A DNA stretch of 64,000 nucleotides from Variovorax brevis (GCF_030317105.1 NZ_JASZYG010000005.1:434001-498000); one strand, 5' to 3'; counted from the stretch's first letter, positions 42,390 through 50,979 are shown. The notes: a model not told the origin generated them from the letters alone. Numbers and translations: made by a program.

Positions 42390-44180
42390 ATGGCGAAGAT
42401 GAAAGCAGCGATGGCAGCCGTGCTCGTGATGGAAAAAGAAGGCGTGTCGCAAGCCTTCGGTGTGCCTGGCGCGGCCATCAACCCGCTCTACGCCGCGCTG
42501 CGCGAGCGCCAGTCCATCTCGCACATCCTGGCGCGCCACGTCGAAGGCGCGTCGCACATGGCAGAGGGCTACACCCGCGCCAAGCCCGGCAACATCGGCG
42601 TGTGCATCGGTACTTCCGGCCCGGCCGGCACCGACATGATCACGGGCTTGTATTCGGCCATTGCGGACAGCATTCCGATCCTTTGCATCACCGGCCAGGC
42701 GCCGCGCGCCCGGCTCTACAAGGAAGACTTCCAGGCCGTCGACATCGAGTCCATCTCCAAGCCCGTCACCAAGATGAGCGTCACCGTGCGCGAGCCCGGC
42801 CTCGTGCCGCGCACCTTCCAGCAGGCCTTCCATTTGATGCGGTCCGGTCGCCCGGGCCCCGTGCTCATCGACCTGCCCTTCGACGTGCAGATGGCCGAGA
42901 TCGAGTTTGACATCGACACCTACGAGCCCCTGCCCGTCTACAAGCCGGCCGCCAGCCGCAAGCAGATCGAGAAGGCGCTGGACATGCTGGCCGCCGCCAA
43001 CAAGCCGCTCATTGTTGCCGGTGGCGGCATCATCAATGCCGATGCGGCCGACCTGCTTGTCGAGTTTGCCGAACTCACCGGCGTGCCCGTCATTCCCACC
43101 CTCATGGGCTGGGGCGCCATTCCGGATGACCATCCACTCATGGCCGGCATGTGCGGGCTGCAAACCAGCCACCGCTATGGCAATGCGACCATGCTCGCCA
43201 GCGACTTCGTGCTCGGCATCGGCAATCGTTGGGCCAACCGTCACACGGGCTCGACCGAGGTCTATTGCAAGGGCCGCACCTTTGTTCACGTCGACATCGA
43301 GCCCACGCAGATCGGCCGCGTGTTCAATCCGGATCTGGGCATCGTCAGCGACGCCAAGGCAGCGCTCGAAATGTTCGTGCAGGTGGCACGCGAGCGCATG
43401 ATGGACAAGAAGCTGCGCGACTTCAGCGAATGGGCCGCGCGCTGCGCGGAACGCAAGAAGCTCATGCACCGCAAGACCCATTTCACCGAAACGCCGATCA
43501 AGCCGATGCGCGTGTACGAGGAAATGAACAAGGCCTTCCCGCGCGACACGGTCTACGTGACCACCATCGGGCTGAGCCAGATTGCCGGTGCGCAGTTCCT
43601 CAACGTGTACGGCCCGCGCCAGTGGATCAACTGCGGCCAGGCCGGCCCGCTGGGCTGGACGATGCCCGCGGCACTCGGCGTGGTCGCGGCAGAACCGACG
43701 CGCACCGTGGTGGGCCTGTCGGGCGATTACGACTTCCAGTTCATGATCGAAGAACTGGCTGTCGGCGCGCAATTCCGCTTGCCTTACGTCCACGTGCTGG
43801 TCAACAACAGCTACCTTGGATTGATCCGGCAGTCGCAGCGCGGCTTCGACATGGACTACTGCGTGCAACTGGCCTTCGACAACCAGAACGTGACCGATCC
43901 GACGCTGCAAAGCTATGGCGTTGATCACCAGGCGGTGATCCAGGGCCTGGGCTGCCGTTCGCTGCGCGTGACCGACCCCGAGAAGATCGAGTCGGCGCTG
44001 GTCGAGGCGCGTGCCATGGCGCAGAAGTACAGCGTGCCGGTGGTGGTTGAAGTCATCATGGAAAAAGTGACCAACATCGCGATGGGCACCGAGATCGACA
44101 AGATCAACGAGTTCGAGGAAATCGATTGCCGGCATCCTGCGGGCAAGCAGGGCCTTGAGTTGGCAGGCTTGCTCGAATAA
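42390..44180 (+). CDS. gcl: Glyoxylate carboligase (tartronate-semialdehyde synthase)
   Basis: A 596-residue ThDP- and FAD-dependent enzyme that joins two glyoxylates to tartronate semialdehyde with release of CO2. The diagnostic feature is present: Val51 (RHVEGASHMAEG) replaces the Glu that activates ThDP in nearly all relatives, as in E. coli Gcl. The ThDP site follows in GLSGDYDFQFMIEELAVG...NNSYLGLIRQ. The start has TTGAGGAGACAACGCG upstream and a strong terminator follows the stop. The usual partner genes hyi, glxR and glxK are not adjacent. Together with the oxalate genes 4-10 kb downstream it suggests that glyoxylate, possibly from oxalate, is assimilated by the glycerate pathway. Confidence 0.95.
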   Translation: MAKMKAAMAAVLVMEKEGVSQAFGVPGAAINPLYAALRERQSISHILARHVEGASHMAEGYTRAKPGNIGVCIGTSGPAGTDMITGLYSAIADSIPILCITGQAPRARLYKEDFQAVDIESISKPVTKMSVTVREPGLVPRTFQQAFHLMRSGRPGPVLIDLPFDVQMAEIEFDIDTYEPLPVYKPAASRKQIEKALDMLAAANKPLIVAGGGIINADAADLLVEFAELTGVPVIPTLMGWGAIPDDHPLMAGMCGLQTSHRYGNATMLASDFVLGIGNRWANRHTGSTEVYCKGRTFVHVDIEPTQIGRVFNPDLGIVSDAKAALEMFVQVARERMMDKKLRDFSEWAARCAERKKLMHRKTHFTETPIKPMRVYEEMNKAFPRDTVYVTTIGLSQIAGAQFLNVYGPRQWINCGQAGPLGWTMPAALGVVAAEPTRTVVGLSGDYDFQFMIEELAVGAQFRLPYVHVLVNNSYLGLIRQSQRGFDMDYCVQLAFDNQNVTDPTLQSYGVDHQAVIQGLGCRSLRVTDPEKIESALVEARAMAQKYSVPVVVEVIMEKVTNIAMGTEIDKINEFEEIDCRHPAGKQGLELAGLLE

Positions 44181-44583
44181 CGCGTCAGGCAAAAAGCAAA
44201 AACGGCGCCGCAGTTCTTGCGGCGCCGTTTTGCTTTTGGCGTTCAATTGATGGACGCCAAACACGCTGCTGGTCCGCGCGTGTACCAGCACGGTCTTGGA
44301 CCGTTTGTCATCTGGCCGAACGAACACCGCTTGATCGGTCCTGCAAACCGACCTGTCATTGCTTCGTCGTCACCGTTTTGGTAAAGGGGGTCCTTCGACC
44401 TCAAGGCGCTTCCGCGTGCATGCGAGATCCTTGGGAAACTTCGCACAGCACGCCGCGAAGTTTCAATGACGACTCTTCTTTAGATTTACCCCCAAGAAAA
44501 ACAGATTCGGCCTGATTGGCCGTACTCACATCTCAGGGGGAATTCAATGCAGGGTTTTAAAGCGATGCGCCTCAGGCGCGCCG
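44181..44583. other. Intergenic region between gcl and the alpha/beta hydrolase
   Basis: About 400 bases. It holds the gcl terminator, a 10-bp inverted repeat GAAACTTCGC/GCGAAGTTTC at 44435-44444 and 44455-44464, and, near its end, an unusually strong ribosome site (CAGGGGGAATTCA) before an ATG at 44547 that is out of frame with the following hydrolase (see findings). No RNA gene was recognised. Confidence 0.5.
44192..44237 (+). terminator. Terminator after gcl
   Basis: Long stem AAACGGCGCCGC / GCGGCGCCGTTT (44200-44211, 44219-44230) with a 7-base loop, extended by AAAAGC/GCTTTT with one bulge. It starts 12 bases after the gcl stop and ends in a T-rich tract. Confidence 0.92.
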
Positions 44584-45567
44584 TTGTCATCGGCGCGCGC
44601 GTTCACGCGCTTGGCGCAGTCGACAAGCTTCGTTGTGCATCCGGTTCAGGGCCATCCGATGCGTGCGTCGGCTGAGGGCGTCATGCTCATCCACGGACTC
44701 GGCGGTACGCAATTCGACCTTGGCTTGATCCAGAAGAAGCTCATGCGAGCAGGCTTCGCAATTCATCCGGTTGCCCTGCCCGGTCACGGCACCACGCCGA
44801 CGGACTTGCTGAAGGTGCGTGCCGAGGACTGGATCGAGGCCGTTCGCGCGAAGTACCGCGAGGCTTCGGCACAACACGACACGCTGCATGTCGTCGGCAT
44901 GTGCATGGGGGCATTGCTGGCCATCGAAGTCGTCAAGCGTGAGCGTCATGTCAAGGGGTGTCTGGTCGCGCTGGCAACGCCGGTTTATCTCGACGGGTGG
45001 TCAACCCCCTGGTATCGGGGTCTGCGCAAGCTCGTGTATCGCGTGCCCGGCATGCCAGAGCGCATGCGAGTGGTCGAGCAAGAGCCCTATGGCGTGAAGA
45101 ACGAGAAGTTGCGCGCCATGATCAAGGCCAGGTTCGAGCGAGGCGACAGCTTTCACTATGGATGGGTGCCGCTCGCATGCATTCGCCAGGTGGACCGCTT
45201 GGGCGCCATGGTCAGGCAAGGACTCGATCAGATCGAATGCGACACGCTGATTGCGCACGCGCGGGAAGACGAACTGACCAGCCTGCGCTCTGCCCACCAC
45301 TTGGCCAGGCACATTGGCAGGTCGGAGCGCGCACCACGTGTTCGCATGGTGGTGCTGGAAGACAGCTACCACATGATCTGCGTGGACAACGATCGCGAGA
45401 TCGTGTCGCAGAGCGTCCTGGACTTCATCACGGCCCCTGAGGCGATCAGGATGCCATCGCAGCCAATTCGCGAAGGCGGACGTGACCGCGCTGTTCTTCC
45501 ATCGTTTTTGCAAGCAGCTTGGCGAGCGAAAAGACCGTGTCGATGTGGGGCGTCGGCGTCTCGGTGA
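44584..45567 (+). CDS. Alpha/beta hydrolase with Cys at the nucleophile elbow; uncertain 5' end
   Basis: An alpha/beta-hydrolase-fold protein of up to 327 residues resembling carboxylesterases or monoacylglycerol lipases: VMLIHGLGGTQFDLG (oxyanion-hole HG), LPGHGTTP, the elbow VGMCMGALLA, a C-terminal Asp in HAREDELTSL and His in LEDSYHMICVDND. The nucleophile position is Cys107 rather than Ser, as in dienelactone hydrolase. The start is unclear: in-frame options are TTG 44584, GTG 44635 and ATG 44659, while the best ribosome site precedes an ATG at 44547 in another frame. The last 40 residues overlap the convergent reductase gene by 122 bases and are not family-like. Substrate unknown. Confidence 0.75.
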   Translation: MSSARAFTRLAQSTSFVVHPVQGHPMRASAEGVMLIHGLGGTQFDLGLIQKKLMRAGFAIHPVALPGHGTTPTDLLKVRAEDWIEAVRAKYREASAQHDTLHVVGMCMGALLAIEVVKRERHVKGCLVALATPVYLDGWSTPWYRGLRKLVYRVPGMPERMRVVEQEPYGVKNEKLRAMIKARFERGDSFHYGWVPLACIRQVDRLGAMVRQGLDQIECDTLIAHAREDELTSLRSAHHLARHIGRSERAPRVRMVVLEDSYHMICVDNDREIVSQSVLDFITAPEAIRMPSQPIREGGRDRAVLPSFLQAAWRAKRPCRCGASASR

Positions 45568-46468
45568 GCCGGGCCAGTTCGACCACCGCACCCACCAGCG
45601 CATCGATTTCCGGTGCGCGGCCGGCTTCCACGTCCTGCAGCATCGAGGTCTTGTGCTTGCCCACCTTCTCGGCGCCGGCAATGCGCTTTTCAAGCGTGAC
45701 GCGGAACTCGATGCCCAGCTTGTTCGCGACCGCTTGCGCCTCCTTCATCATGTTGGAGGCGAGTTCGCGCGAGAGCGGGTATTGGCAGATGTCGACCAGC
45801 GTGGAATGCGTCAGGCTGCTGATGGGGTTGAAGGTCAGGTTGCCCCACAGCTTGAGCCAGATCTCCGAGCGGATGTTGTCGAGCACGGGCGCCTTGAACC
45901 CGGCGTTGGCCAGGCAGGCGGACACGCGGTTGACGCGTTCGCTCGATGAACCGTCCAGCTCGCCCACCGGAAAGCGATCGCCCTCGATGTGCTTCACCAC
46001 GCCGGGTGCCACCAGCTCGGAGGCCGGATACACCACGCAGCCGATGACGCGCTCCGCCGGAATGCTGGCGGCCACGGTGCCATTGGGATCCACACTGCGC
46101 ACGGTGCTGCCTTCGAGCGTGCCGCCGTGCTTCTGGAAGTACCAGTAGGGGATGCCGTTTTGCATCGTCACGACGACCGTGTCGGGGCCGAAGAGCTTGG
46201 GCACGTCTTTCGCCACCGCCTCGACCTGGTGCGCCTTCATCGCGAGGATGACGATGTCCTGCACACCGGCCTTGTCGTAGCTGTCGGTCGCCTTGACGTT
46301 GTGGGCCACCTGCTCGCCGCCTTCGGCGCTGATGAGCTTGAATCCATGCGTGCAAATGGCGTCGAGGTTCTTGCCCCGCACGATGAATGTGACGTCTTCG
46401 CCGGCCAAGGCGAGCTTTGCGCCCACCAGGCCGCCGATCGCGCCTGCGCCGATGACTGCAATCTTCAT
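45446..46468 (-). CDS. Ketopantoate reductase (PanE/ApbA) family protein, candidate oxalyl-CoA reductase
   Basis: A 340-residue NADP-dependent reductase of the 2-dehydropantoate 2-reductase family. N-terminal MKIAVIGAGAIGGLVGAKLALAG binds NADP; MQNGIPYWYF carries the conserved Asn; the catalytic Lys lies in EIWLKLWGNLTFNPIS. It is longer than E. coli PanE (303). Biosynthetic PanE genes rarely sit among catabolic genes. In Methylobacterium a PanE-type protein (PanE2) reduces oxalyl-CoA to glyoxylate, and here oxc, two frc copies and gcl lie within a few kilobases, so that role is proposed by context. It follows an FAH-family gene on the same strand by 31 bases. Confidence 0.82.
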   Translation of the reverse strand: MKIAVIGAGAIGGLVGAKLALAGEDVTFIVRGKNLDAICTHGFKLISAEGGEQVAHNVKATDSYDKAGVQDIVILAMKAHQVEAVAKDVPKLFGPDTVVVTMQNGIPYWYFQKHGGTLEGSTVRSVDPNGTVAASIPAERVIGCVVYPASELVAPGVVKHIEGDRFPVGELDGSSSERVNRVSACLANAGFKAPVLDNIRSEIWLKLWGNLTFNPISSLTHSTLVDICQYPLSRELASNMMKEAQAVANKLGIEFRVTLEKRIAGAEKVGKHKTSMLQDVEAGRAPEIDALVGAVVELARLTETPTPHIDTVFSLAKLLAKTMEEQRGHVRLRELAAMAS

Positions 46469-46499
46469 GTCGATCCTCAAGAGTTGAATGCTGAACGGG

Positions 46500-47327
46500 T
46501 TAGCCGAACCGGTTGCTGAGCCTGCCGACGTCGCTGATCTCCACTTCGACAAAGCTGCCCGGCTTCATCGAGCCGACGCCGACCGATGTGCCGCACAGGA
46601 TCACGTCGCCGGGGTTGAGCGTCATGTCCATGGAAATCAGGCTGACCAGTTGCGCCACGGAAAAGCGCATGTCGCTGATCGGGTAGTTCTGCCGCACTTC
46701 GCCGTTGAGCAGCGTGGTGACGGTGAGCGTTGCGGGGTCCAGGCCCGTGGCGACGACCGGGCCCATGGGGCAGAAGGTGTCGAAGCCCTTGGCGCGAACC
46801 CACTGCGCGAACGACGCGTCGCGGTTCAGGATGTCGGCGACGGTCACGTCGTTGGCGCAGGTGTAGCCGAAGACATGGTCGAGCGCGTTCGCTTCGGAAA
46901 CCGCGGTGGCCGTCTTGCCGATGACGATGCCGAGTTCGCCCTCGTACACGACCTTGCCGTCGCACAAGGGCTTGCGGATGGCTTCGTCGTGCGCCAGGTA
47001 AGAGTTGGGCGACTTCAGCAGGTACAGCGGCTCGGCAGGCACCGCCAGGTTCAGCTTTTCGCCGAGCGCCTTGAAGTTGTTCCACAGCGCGATGACCTTG
47101 CTCGGCGTCGTCGGCGTCAGCAGCTTGACTTCGGCGAACGCGTGCACGGCGCCGGTCGCCTCGCAGGCGCCGAACATGTCGCCCTGGTATTCGTGGATGG
47201 AATTGCCGGAGAGCGTGCCGAAGCCCGTCTTGCCAGCGAACTTGAAGCGCACCCAATGTTTTTGCCGGGGCAGGGTTCGCGGTGGCGGCGCGAGGGCCGT
47301 GAGGTCGGTGCTGGTGTCGAGGAGCAT
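46500..47327 (-). CDS. Fumarylacetoacetate hydrolase (FAH) family protein
   Basis: A 275-residue member of the FAH superfamily. Metal-binding acidic residues fit YEGELGIVIGK (two Glu) and ANDVTVADI (Asp); the C-terminal GDVILCGTSVGVGSMKPGSFVEVEI is the usual substrate-loop region (GTP/SGVG type). The family includes hydrolases, decarboxylases and isomerases of 2-oxo acids, such as oxaloacetate tautomerase/decarboxylase and acylpyruvate hydrolase, so the reaction is not fixed. It is transcribed between a small unknown gene (18 bases upstream) and the PanE-like reductase (31 bases downstream), downstream of the oxalate operon, and may act on a C2-C4 oxo acid. Confidence 0.85.
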   Translation of the reverse strand: MLLDTSTDLTALAPPPRTLPRQKHWVRFKFAGKTGFGTLSGNSIHEYQGDMFGACEATGAVHAFAEVKLLTPTTPSKVIALWNNFKALGEKLNLAVPAEPLYLLKSPNSYLAHDEAIRKPLCDGKVVYEGELGIVIGKTATAVSEANALDHVFGYTCANDVTVADILNRDASFAQWVRAKGFDTFCPMGPVVATGLDPATLTVTTLLNGEVRQNYPISDMRFSVAQLVSLISMDMTLNPGDVILCGTSVGVGSMKPGSFVEVEISDVGRLSNRFG

Positions 47328-47345
47328 GTGTCTTTCTTCTTTGGC

Positions 47346-47729
47346 TCAGATGCCGAGTTCACGGCCGAGCGTTTCGGCCCAGTTGAAGTAAGCCGAGGCC
47401 ATGGCGCCCGGCACGCACAGGCGGCTCTTGTGCTGGCCGGCCTTTTCCTGGATCACGCCAACGAGAAATGCGGCGTCGTAGGCGCGCAGCAAGTGCGCCT
47501 GTTGCGTCTCGAGGTAGTGGCGGATGCGGTCGGACGCCTCGGCGCTTTGGCGCAACAGTTGCGCGTAGGTTTCGCTGTCCCAGTACCACCGCAGGCCCAG
47601 CTCATTGAAGGCTGCATTGAATGCATTGCGGTCCATTTCTTCGTCGCGGTAGTCGGCGGGCAAATCGTTGTACATGACCATTTCCTTGAACTTGGATGCC
47701 GGGTTGAGGGATGAGGAAAGCATCGGCAT
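47346..47729 (-). CDS. Hypothetical protein, 127 residues
   Basis: A small soluble protein with no recognised domain, rich in aromatic and acidic residues (NDLPADYRDEEMDRNAFNAAFNELGLRWYWD). No signal peptide or membrane helix. The start is uncertain: ATG at 47729 is taken, ATG at 47675 has the better spaced AAGGA, and TTG at 47756 is also in frame. It is probably the first gene of a three-gene unit with the FAH-family and PanE-like genes. Its position near oxalate genes gives the only functional hint. Confidence 0.6.
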   Translation of the reverse strand: MPMLSSSLNPASKFKEMVMYNDLPADYRDEEMDRNAFNAAFNELGLRWYWDSETYAQLLRQSAEASDRIRHYLETQQAHLLRAYDAAFLVGVIQEKAGQHKSRLCVPGAMASAYFNWAETLGRELGI

Positions 47730-47756
47730 GGAAGGAAATTTAGGGGTCTTGAACAA

Positions 47757-47805
47757 TAAAGGATAGTCAAACTATTTTATAAAACACATCTACGATGAGT
47801 TATGG
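47757..47805. promoter_or_regulatory. AT-rich promoter-like region upstream of the hypothetical/FAH/PanE-like unit
   Basis: A short AT-rich island in otherwise GC-rich DNA, with ATTTTATAAAAC and, on the minus strand, TTTGACTATCC. It lies between the end of the frc-type gene and the small hypothetical gene and probably drives the latter unit. Exact -35 and -10 elements cannot be fixed. Confidence 0.4.
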
Positions 47806-47919
47806 ATGGAAGCCAAGGCTATCCCATGGCGGACCCGCTCCGCGCAACCTTCGATCCGGTGTCCGTTCAGGCTGCGGGGAGCGTCAATTCCGCGTTGTCT
47901 GCAACTCTCTTCGTGTGCG

Positions 47920-49167
47920 TCAGATGACGCGTTCTTCGCGCAGCGCCGCCACTTCGTCGGCGCTGTAGCCCAGTTGTCCCAGCACCTCGTCCGTGTGCTC
48001 GCCCAGCAGGGGAGAGCGCGTCACCACGGTCGGGCTGTCGGACATCTTGATCGGGTTGCCCACCGTCAGGTACTTGCCGCGCGTGGGGTGATCCACCTCG
48101 ACGATCGTGCCGGTCTGGCGCAGCGACTCGTCCTCGGCGATTTCCTTCATCGACAAAATCGGGCCGCAGGGAATGTCGTACTGGTTCAGGATCTCCATGG
48201 CCTCGTACTTGGTCTTGGTCATGGTCCATTTCTCGATGCGCTTGAAGATGGGCTTCAGGTGCAGCAGGCGCGCGGCCGGCGTGGCGTAGGCCTCGTCGTC
48301 GATCCAGCCTTCCTCGCCGATCACCTTGCACACGGCCGGCCACACCGCGCCTTGCGTGATGAAGTAGATGTAGGCGTTGGGGTCGGTCTCCCAGCCCTTG
48401 CACTTCAGGATCGAGCCGGGCTGGCCGCCGCCCGATGCATTGCCGGCGCGCGGCACGGCGTCGCCGAAGGTGCCGTCGGGGTACTGCGGGTATTCGTGCA
48501 TCGTGCCCGTGCGCTCCAGCCGCTGTTGGTCGCGCATCTTCACGCGGCAGAGGTTGAGCACGGCGTCCTGCATCGGCGCGAGCACCTGCTGGCCGCGGTT
48601 GGTGCTGTTGCGTTGATAGAGCGCAGCGACGATGCCCAGCGCCAGGTGCAGGCCCGTGCCGCTGTCGCCGATCTGCGCGCCGGTCACGACCGGCGGGCCA
48701 TCTTCAAAGCCGGTGGTCGATGCGGCGCCACCGGCGCACTGCGCGACGTTCTCATAGACCTTGCAGTCCTGGTACTTGCCGGGACCAAAGCCCTTGACCG
48801 ACGCGACGATCATGCGCGGGTTGATCTCCTGGATGTGTTCCCAGGTGATGCCCATGCGGTCGAGGGCGCCAGGCGCAAAGTTCTCGACCATCACGTCGCA
48901 GGTCCTGATCAGCTTGTCGAGCACCTTCTTGCCCGCGGGCTTCTTGGTGTCCAGCGTGATCGACCGCTTGTTGTGGTTGAGCATCGTGAAGTAGAGGCTG
49001 TCCACGCCGGGGATGTCGCGCAACTGGGTGCGCGTGGCGTCGCCTTCGCCGGCGCGCTCCACCTTGATCACGTCGGCACCGAACCATGCCAACAGTTGCG
49101 TGCAGGTGGGGCCCGACTGGACGTGCGTGAAATCCAGGATGCGAACACCCTTGAGTGCTTGGCTCAT
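47920..49167 (-). CDS. frc: Formyl-CoA:oxalate CoA-transferase family protein, second copy
   Basis: A 415-residue class III CoA-transferase. The catalytic Asp is Asp168 in QIGDSGTG and the flexible glycine loop is ASGGGQPGS, as in formyl-CoA transferase of Oxalobacter (428 residues). NKRSITLDTKKPAGK and MVENFAPGALDRMG are further family marks. It transfers CoA from formyl-CoA, or another donor, to oxalate. It overlaps the stop of a PAS-domain gene by four bases and is the last gene of the oxc operon. It is clearly a paralogue of the frc copy 0.5 kb upstream but not identical, so it may use a different acceptor or donor such as acetyl- or succinyl-CoA. Confidence 0.88.
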   Translation of the reverse strand: MSQALKGVRILDFTHVQSGPTCTQLLAWFGADVIKVERAGEGDATRTQLRDIPGVDSLYFTMLNHNKRSITLDTKKPAGKKVLDKLIRTCDVMVENFAPGALDRMGITWEHIQEINPRMIVASVKGFGPGKYQDCKVYENVAQCAGGAASTTGFEDGPPVVTGAQIGDSGTGLHLALGIVAALYQRNSTNRGQQVLAPMQDAVLNLCRVKMRDQQRLERTGTMHEYPQYPDGTFGDAVPRAGNASGGGQPGSILKCKGWETDPNAYIYFITQGAVWPAVCKVIGEEGWIDDEAYATPAARLLHLKPIFKRIEKWTMTKTKYEAMEILNQYDIPCGPILSMKEIAEDESLRQTGTIVEVDHPTRGKYLTVGNPIKMSDSPTVVTRSPLLGEHTDEVLGQLGYSADEVAALREERVI

Positions 49168-49604
49168 TGCTTGATTCCTTTGATCTGGGATTCGAGTTCG
49201 GTCATCCGGGCACGAAGCTTTCGATCCTCGGCAAAGCGGGCGCTCTCGTCGCGAACGATGGCGACGATGCCCGTGACCTTTCCATCAACGGATTGCAGCA
49301 GTGAAACGGTGAACGCGATGGACAGCGTGTGGCCGTCCTTGTGCAGGGCGGGGACGCGCAGCAAGTCGGCGCCGTAGCGCGTCACGGCCGTCTCCATGGT
49401 CTTGTTGTAGCCATCCCAGTGGCGCTGGCGCTGGCGCTCGGGGATGATGAGGTCCAGGGATTTGCCAAGGGCATCGGCTTCGGTGAAGCCAAAGATGCGC
49501 TCCGAGGCCTTGTTCCACAGGACGATGGCGCCCTCGGCGTCACAGACGATGATCGAGTCGCCGGCACCGGCGACGAGTTGGCTCAGGTCTAAATTCGATT
49601 GCAT
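49164..49604 (-). CDS. Stand-alone PAS domain protein
   Basis: A 146-residue protein consisting of one PAS domain (about 8-125: SIIVCDAEGAIVLWNKASERIFGFTEADALGKSLDLIIP, then VPALHKDGHTLSIAFTVSLL) and a short C-terminal helix that could be a coiled coil (RKLRARMTELESQIK). It has no kinase, GGDEF or HTH output. It is located between two formyl-CoA transferase genes and translationally coupled to the second (ATGA). A role as a sensor, binding protein or partner of an oxalate enzyme or of the nearby Crp/Fnr regulator is possible. A stem-loop at 49651-49675 lies in the gap upstream. Confidence 0.85.
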   Translation of the reverse strand: MQSNLDLSQLVAGAGDSIIVCDAEGAIVLWNKASERIFGFTEADALGKSLDLIIPERQRQRHWDGYNKTMETAVTRYGADLLRVPALHKDGHTLSIAFTVSLLQSVDGKVTGIVAIVRDESARFAEDRKLRARMTELESQIKGIKQ

Positions 49605-49644
49605 ATGCCTCCCGGCAAGTCATCTCAGCGATACGCAGCCGCAC

Positions 49645-49679
49645 CTCTCCCCGCCTTGCCGAATGTACAAGGCGGAGAG
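49645..49679 (-). other. Intercistronic stem-loop between frc and the PAS gene
   Basis: CCGCCTTG / CAAGGCGG (49651-49658, 49668-49675), extended by CTCT/AGAG across a 2-base bulge. No T-tract follows on the minus strand, so it more likely affects mRNA processing or stability than termination. Confidence 0.5.
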
Positions 49680-49707
49680 TCGCTTTCGCGGCCGCGTCGC
49701 CTGGGGT

Positions 49708-50979
49708 TTAAACCACCTTGCCTTCGTGCATGGCGGCGATTTGCGCCTTGCTGTAGCCCAGTTCTTCCAGCACTTCGTCGGTGTGCTCGCCCAGCAGGGG
49801 AGAGGCCGTGACTTCGGGCTTCAGGTCCGAGAACTTGATGGGGCTGCCGATGGTCCAGTAGCTGCCGCGCTCCTTGTGCGGCACTTCGACGATGGAGCCG
49901 CTCTTGCGCAGCGACTCGTCGACCAGCAGTTCGGCCATCGACAGCACCGGGGCGCAGGGGATGTCGTGCTTGCGGAAGATGTCGACCGCTTCGAACTTGG
50001 TCTTGTCCTTGATGAAGTCCTCGATGGTCGCGAAGATCTGCTCGATGTGCGGCTGGCGCGCGCGGGCGGTGGTGTAGTCCGGATCGGTCTTCCACTCTGG
50101 CTTGCCGAGCGCGTCGCAGATCGGCTCCCAGGCGTGGCCCTGCACGGTGAAGTAGATGTAGGCGTTGGGGTCGGTTTCCCAGCCCTTGCACTTCAGGATC
50201 CAGCCCGGCTGGCCGCCGCCGCCGGCGTTGCCGCCGCGCGGCACGACCTTGTCCTTGAAGGCGTCCATCTCGTGCGGGTACTGGGGGTACTCCTCGAGGT
50301 AGCCGACTTTCTCAAGGCGCTGCTGGTCGCGCATCTTCACGCGGCACAGGTTGAGCACGGCGTCCTGCATCGAGCAGGCGACCTTCTGGCCCTTGCCGGT
50401 CTTGTCGCGGCCGATGATGGCCGTCAGGATGCCGATGGCCAGGTGCATGCCGGTGTTGGAGTCGCCCAGGGCGGCAGCAGAGATGGTGGGCGCCGAGTTC
50501 TCGCCCTTCCACCAGCCGGTGGTCGATGCGGCGCCGCCGGCGCATTGCGCCACGTTTTCATAGACCTTCAGGTCTTCGTAGTGGTGGCCTTCGGAGAAGC
50601 CCTTCACCGAGGCATGGATCAGCTTGGGGTTGAGCTCCTGGATGCGCTCCCAGGTGAAGCCCATGCGGTCCAGCGCGCCGGGGCCGAAGTTCTCGACCAG
50701 GACGTCCGATTCCTTGATCAGCTTTTCCAGCACCGCCTTGCCTTCGGGCTTCTTGGTGTCCAGCGTGATCGAGCGCTTGTTGCTGTTGAGCATGGTGAAG
50801 TACAGCGCGTCGACGTTCTCGATGTCGCGCAGCTGGCTGCGGGTCACATCGCCGGCGCCCGGGCGCTCGACCTTGATGACGTCCGCGCCGAACCAGGCCA
50901 ACAGTTGCGTGCACGCCGGCCCGGCCTGCACGTGCGTGAAGTCGATGATCTTGATGCCGTCTAGAGGTTTGGTGCTCAT
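49708..50979 (-). CDS. frc: Formyl-CoA:oxalate CoA-transferase
   Basis: A 423-residue class III CoA-transferase close in length to Oxalobacter Frc (428). Catalytic Asp173 lies in ALGDSNTG and the glycine loop is AGGGGQPGW, both as in verified enzymes. It converts formyl-CoA and oxalate to oxalyl-CoA and formate. It is encoded 27 bases after oxc, the enzyme that consumes oxalyl-CoA and regenerates formyl-CoA, so the two form the complete oxalate decarboxylation cycle. This copy is the better candidate for the true Frc because of its direct pairing with oxc. Confidence 0.93.
   Translation of the reverse strand: MSTKPLDGIKIIDFTHVQAGPACTQLLAWFGADVIKVERPGAGDVTRSQLRDIENVDALYFTMLNSNKRSITLDTKKPEGKAVLEKLIKESDVLVENFGPGALDRMGFTWERIQELNPKLIHASVKGFSEGHHYEDLKVYENVAQCAGGAASTTGWWKGENSAPTISAAALGDSNTGMHLAIGILTAIIGRDKTGKGQKVACSMQDAVLNLCRVKMRDQQRLEKVGYLEEYPQYPHEMDAFKDKVVPRGGNAGGGGQPGWILKCKGWETDPNAYIYFTVQGHAWEPICDALGKPEWKTDPDYTTARARQPHIEQIFATIEDFIKDKTKFEAVDIFRKHDIPCAPVLSMAELLVDESLRKSGSIVEVPHKERGSYWTIGSPIKFSDLKPEVTASPLLGEHTDEVLEELGYSKAQIAAMHEGKVV

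Noticed and set aside
45446..46468. Assignment as housekeeping ketopantoate reductase panE
   Set aside because: Family is right, but the catabolic context and longer chain make a dedicated pantothenate role less likely; no symbol was given.
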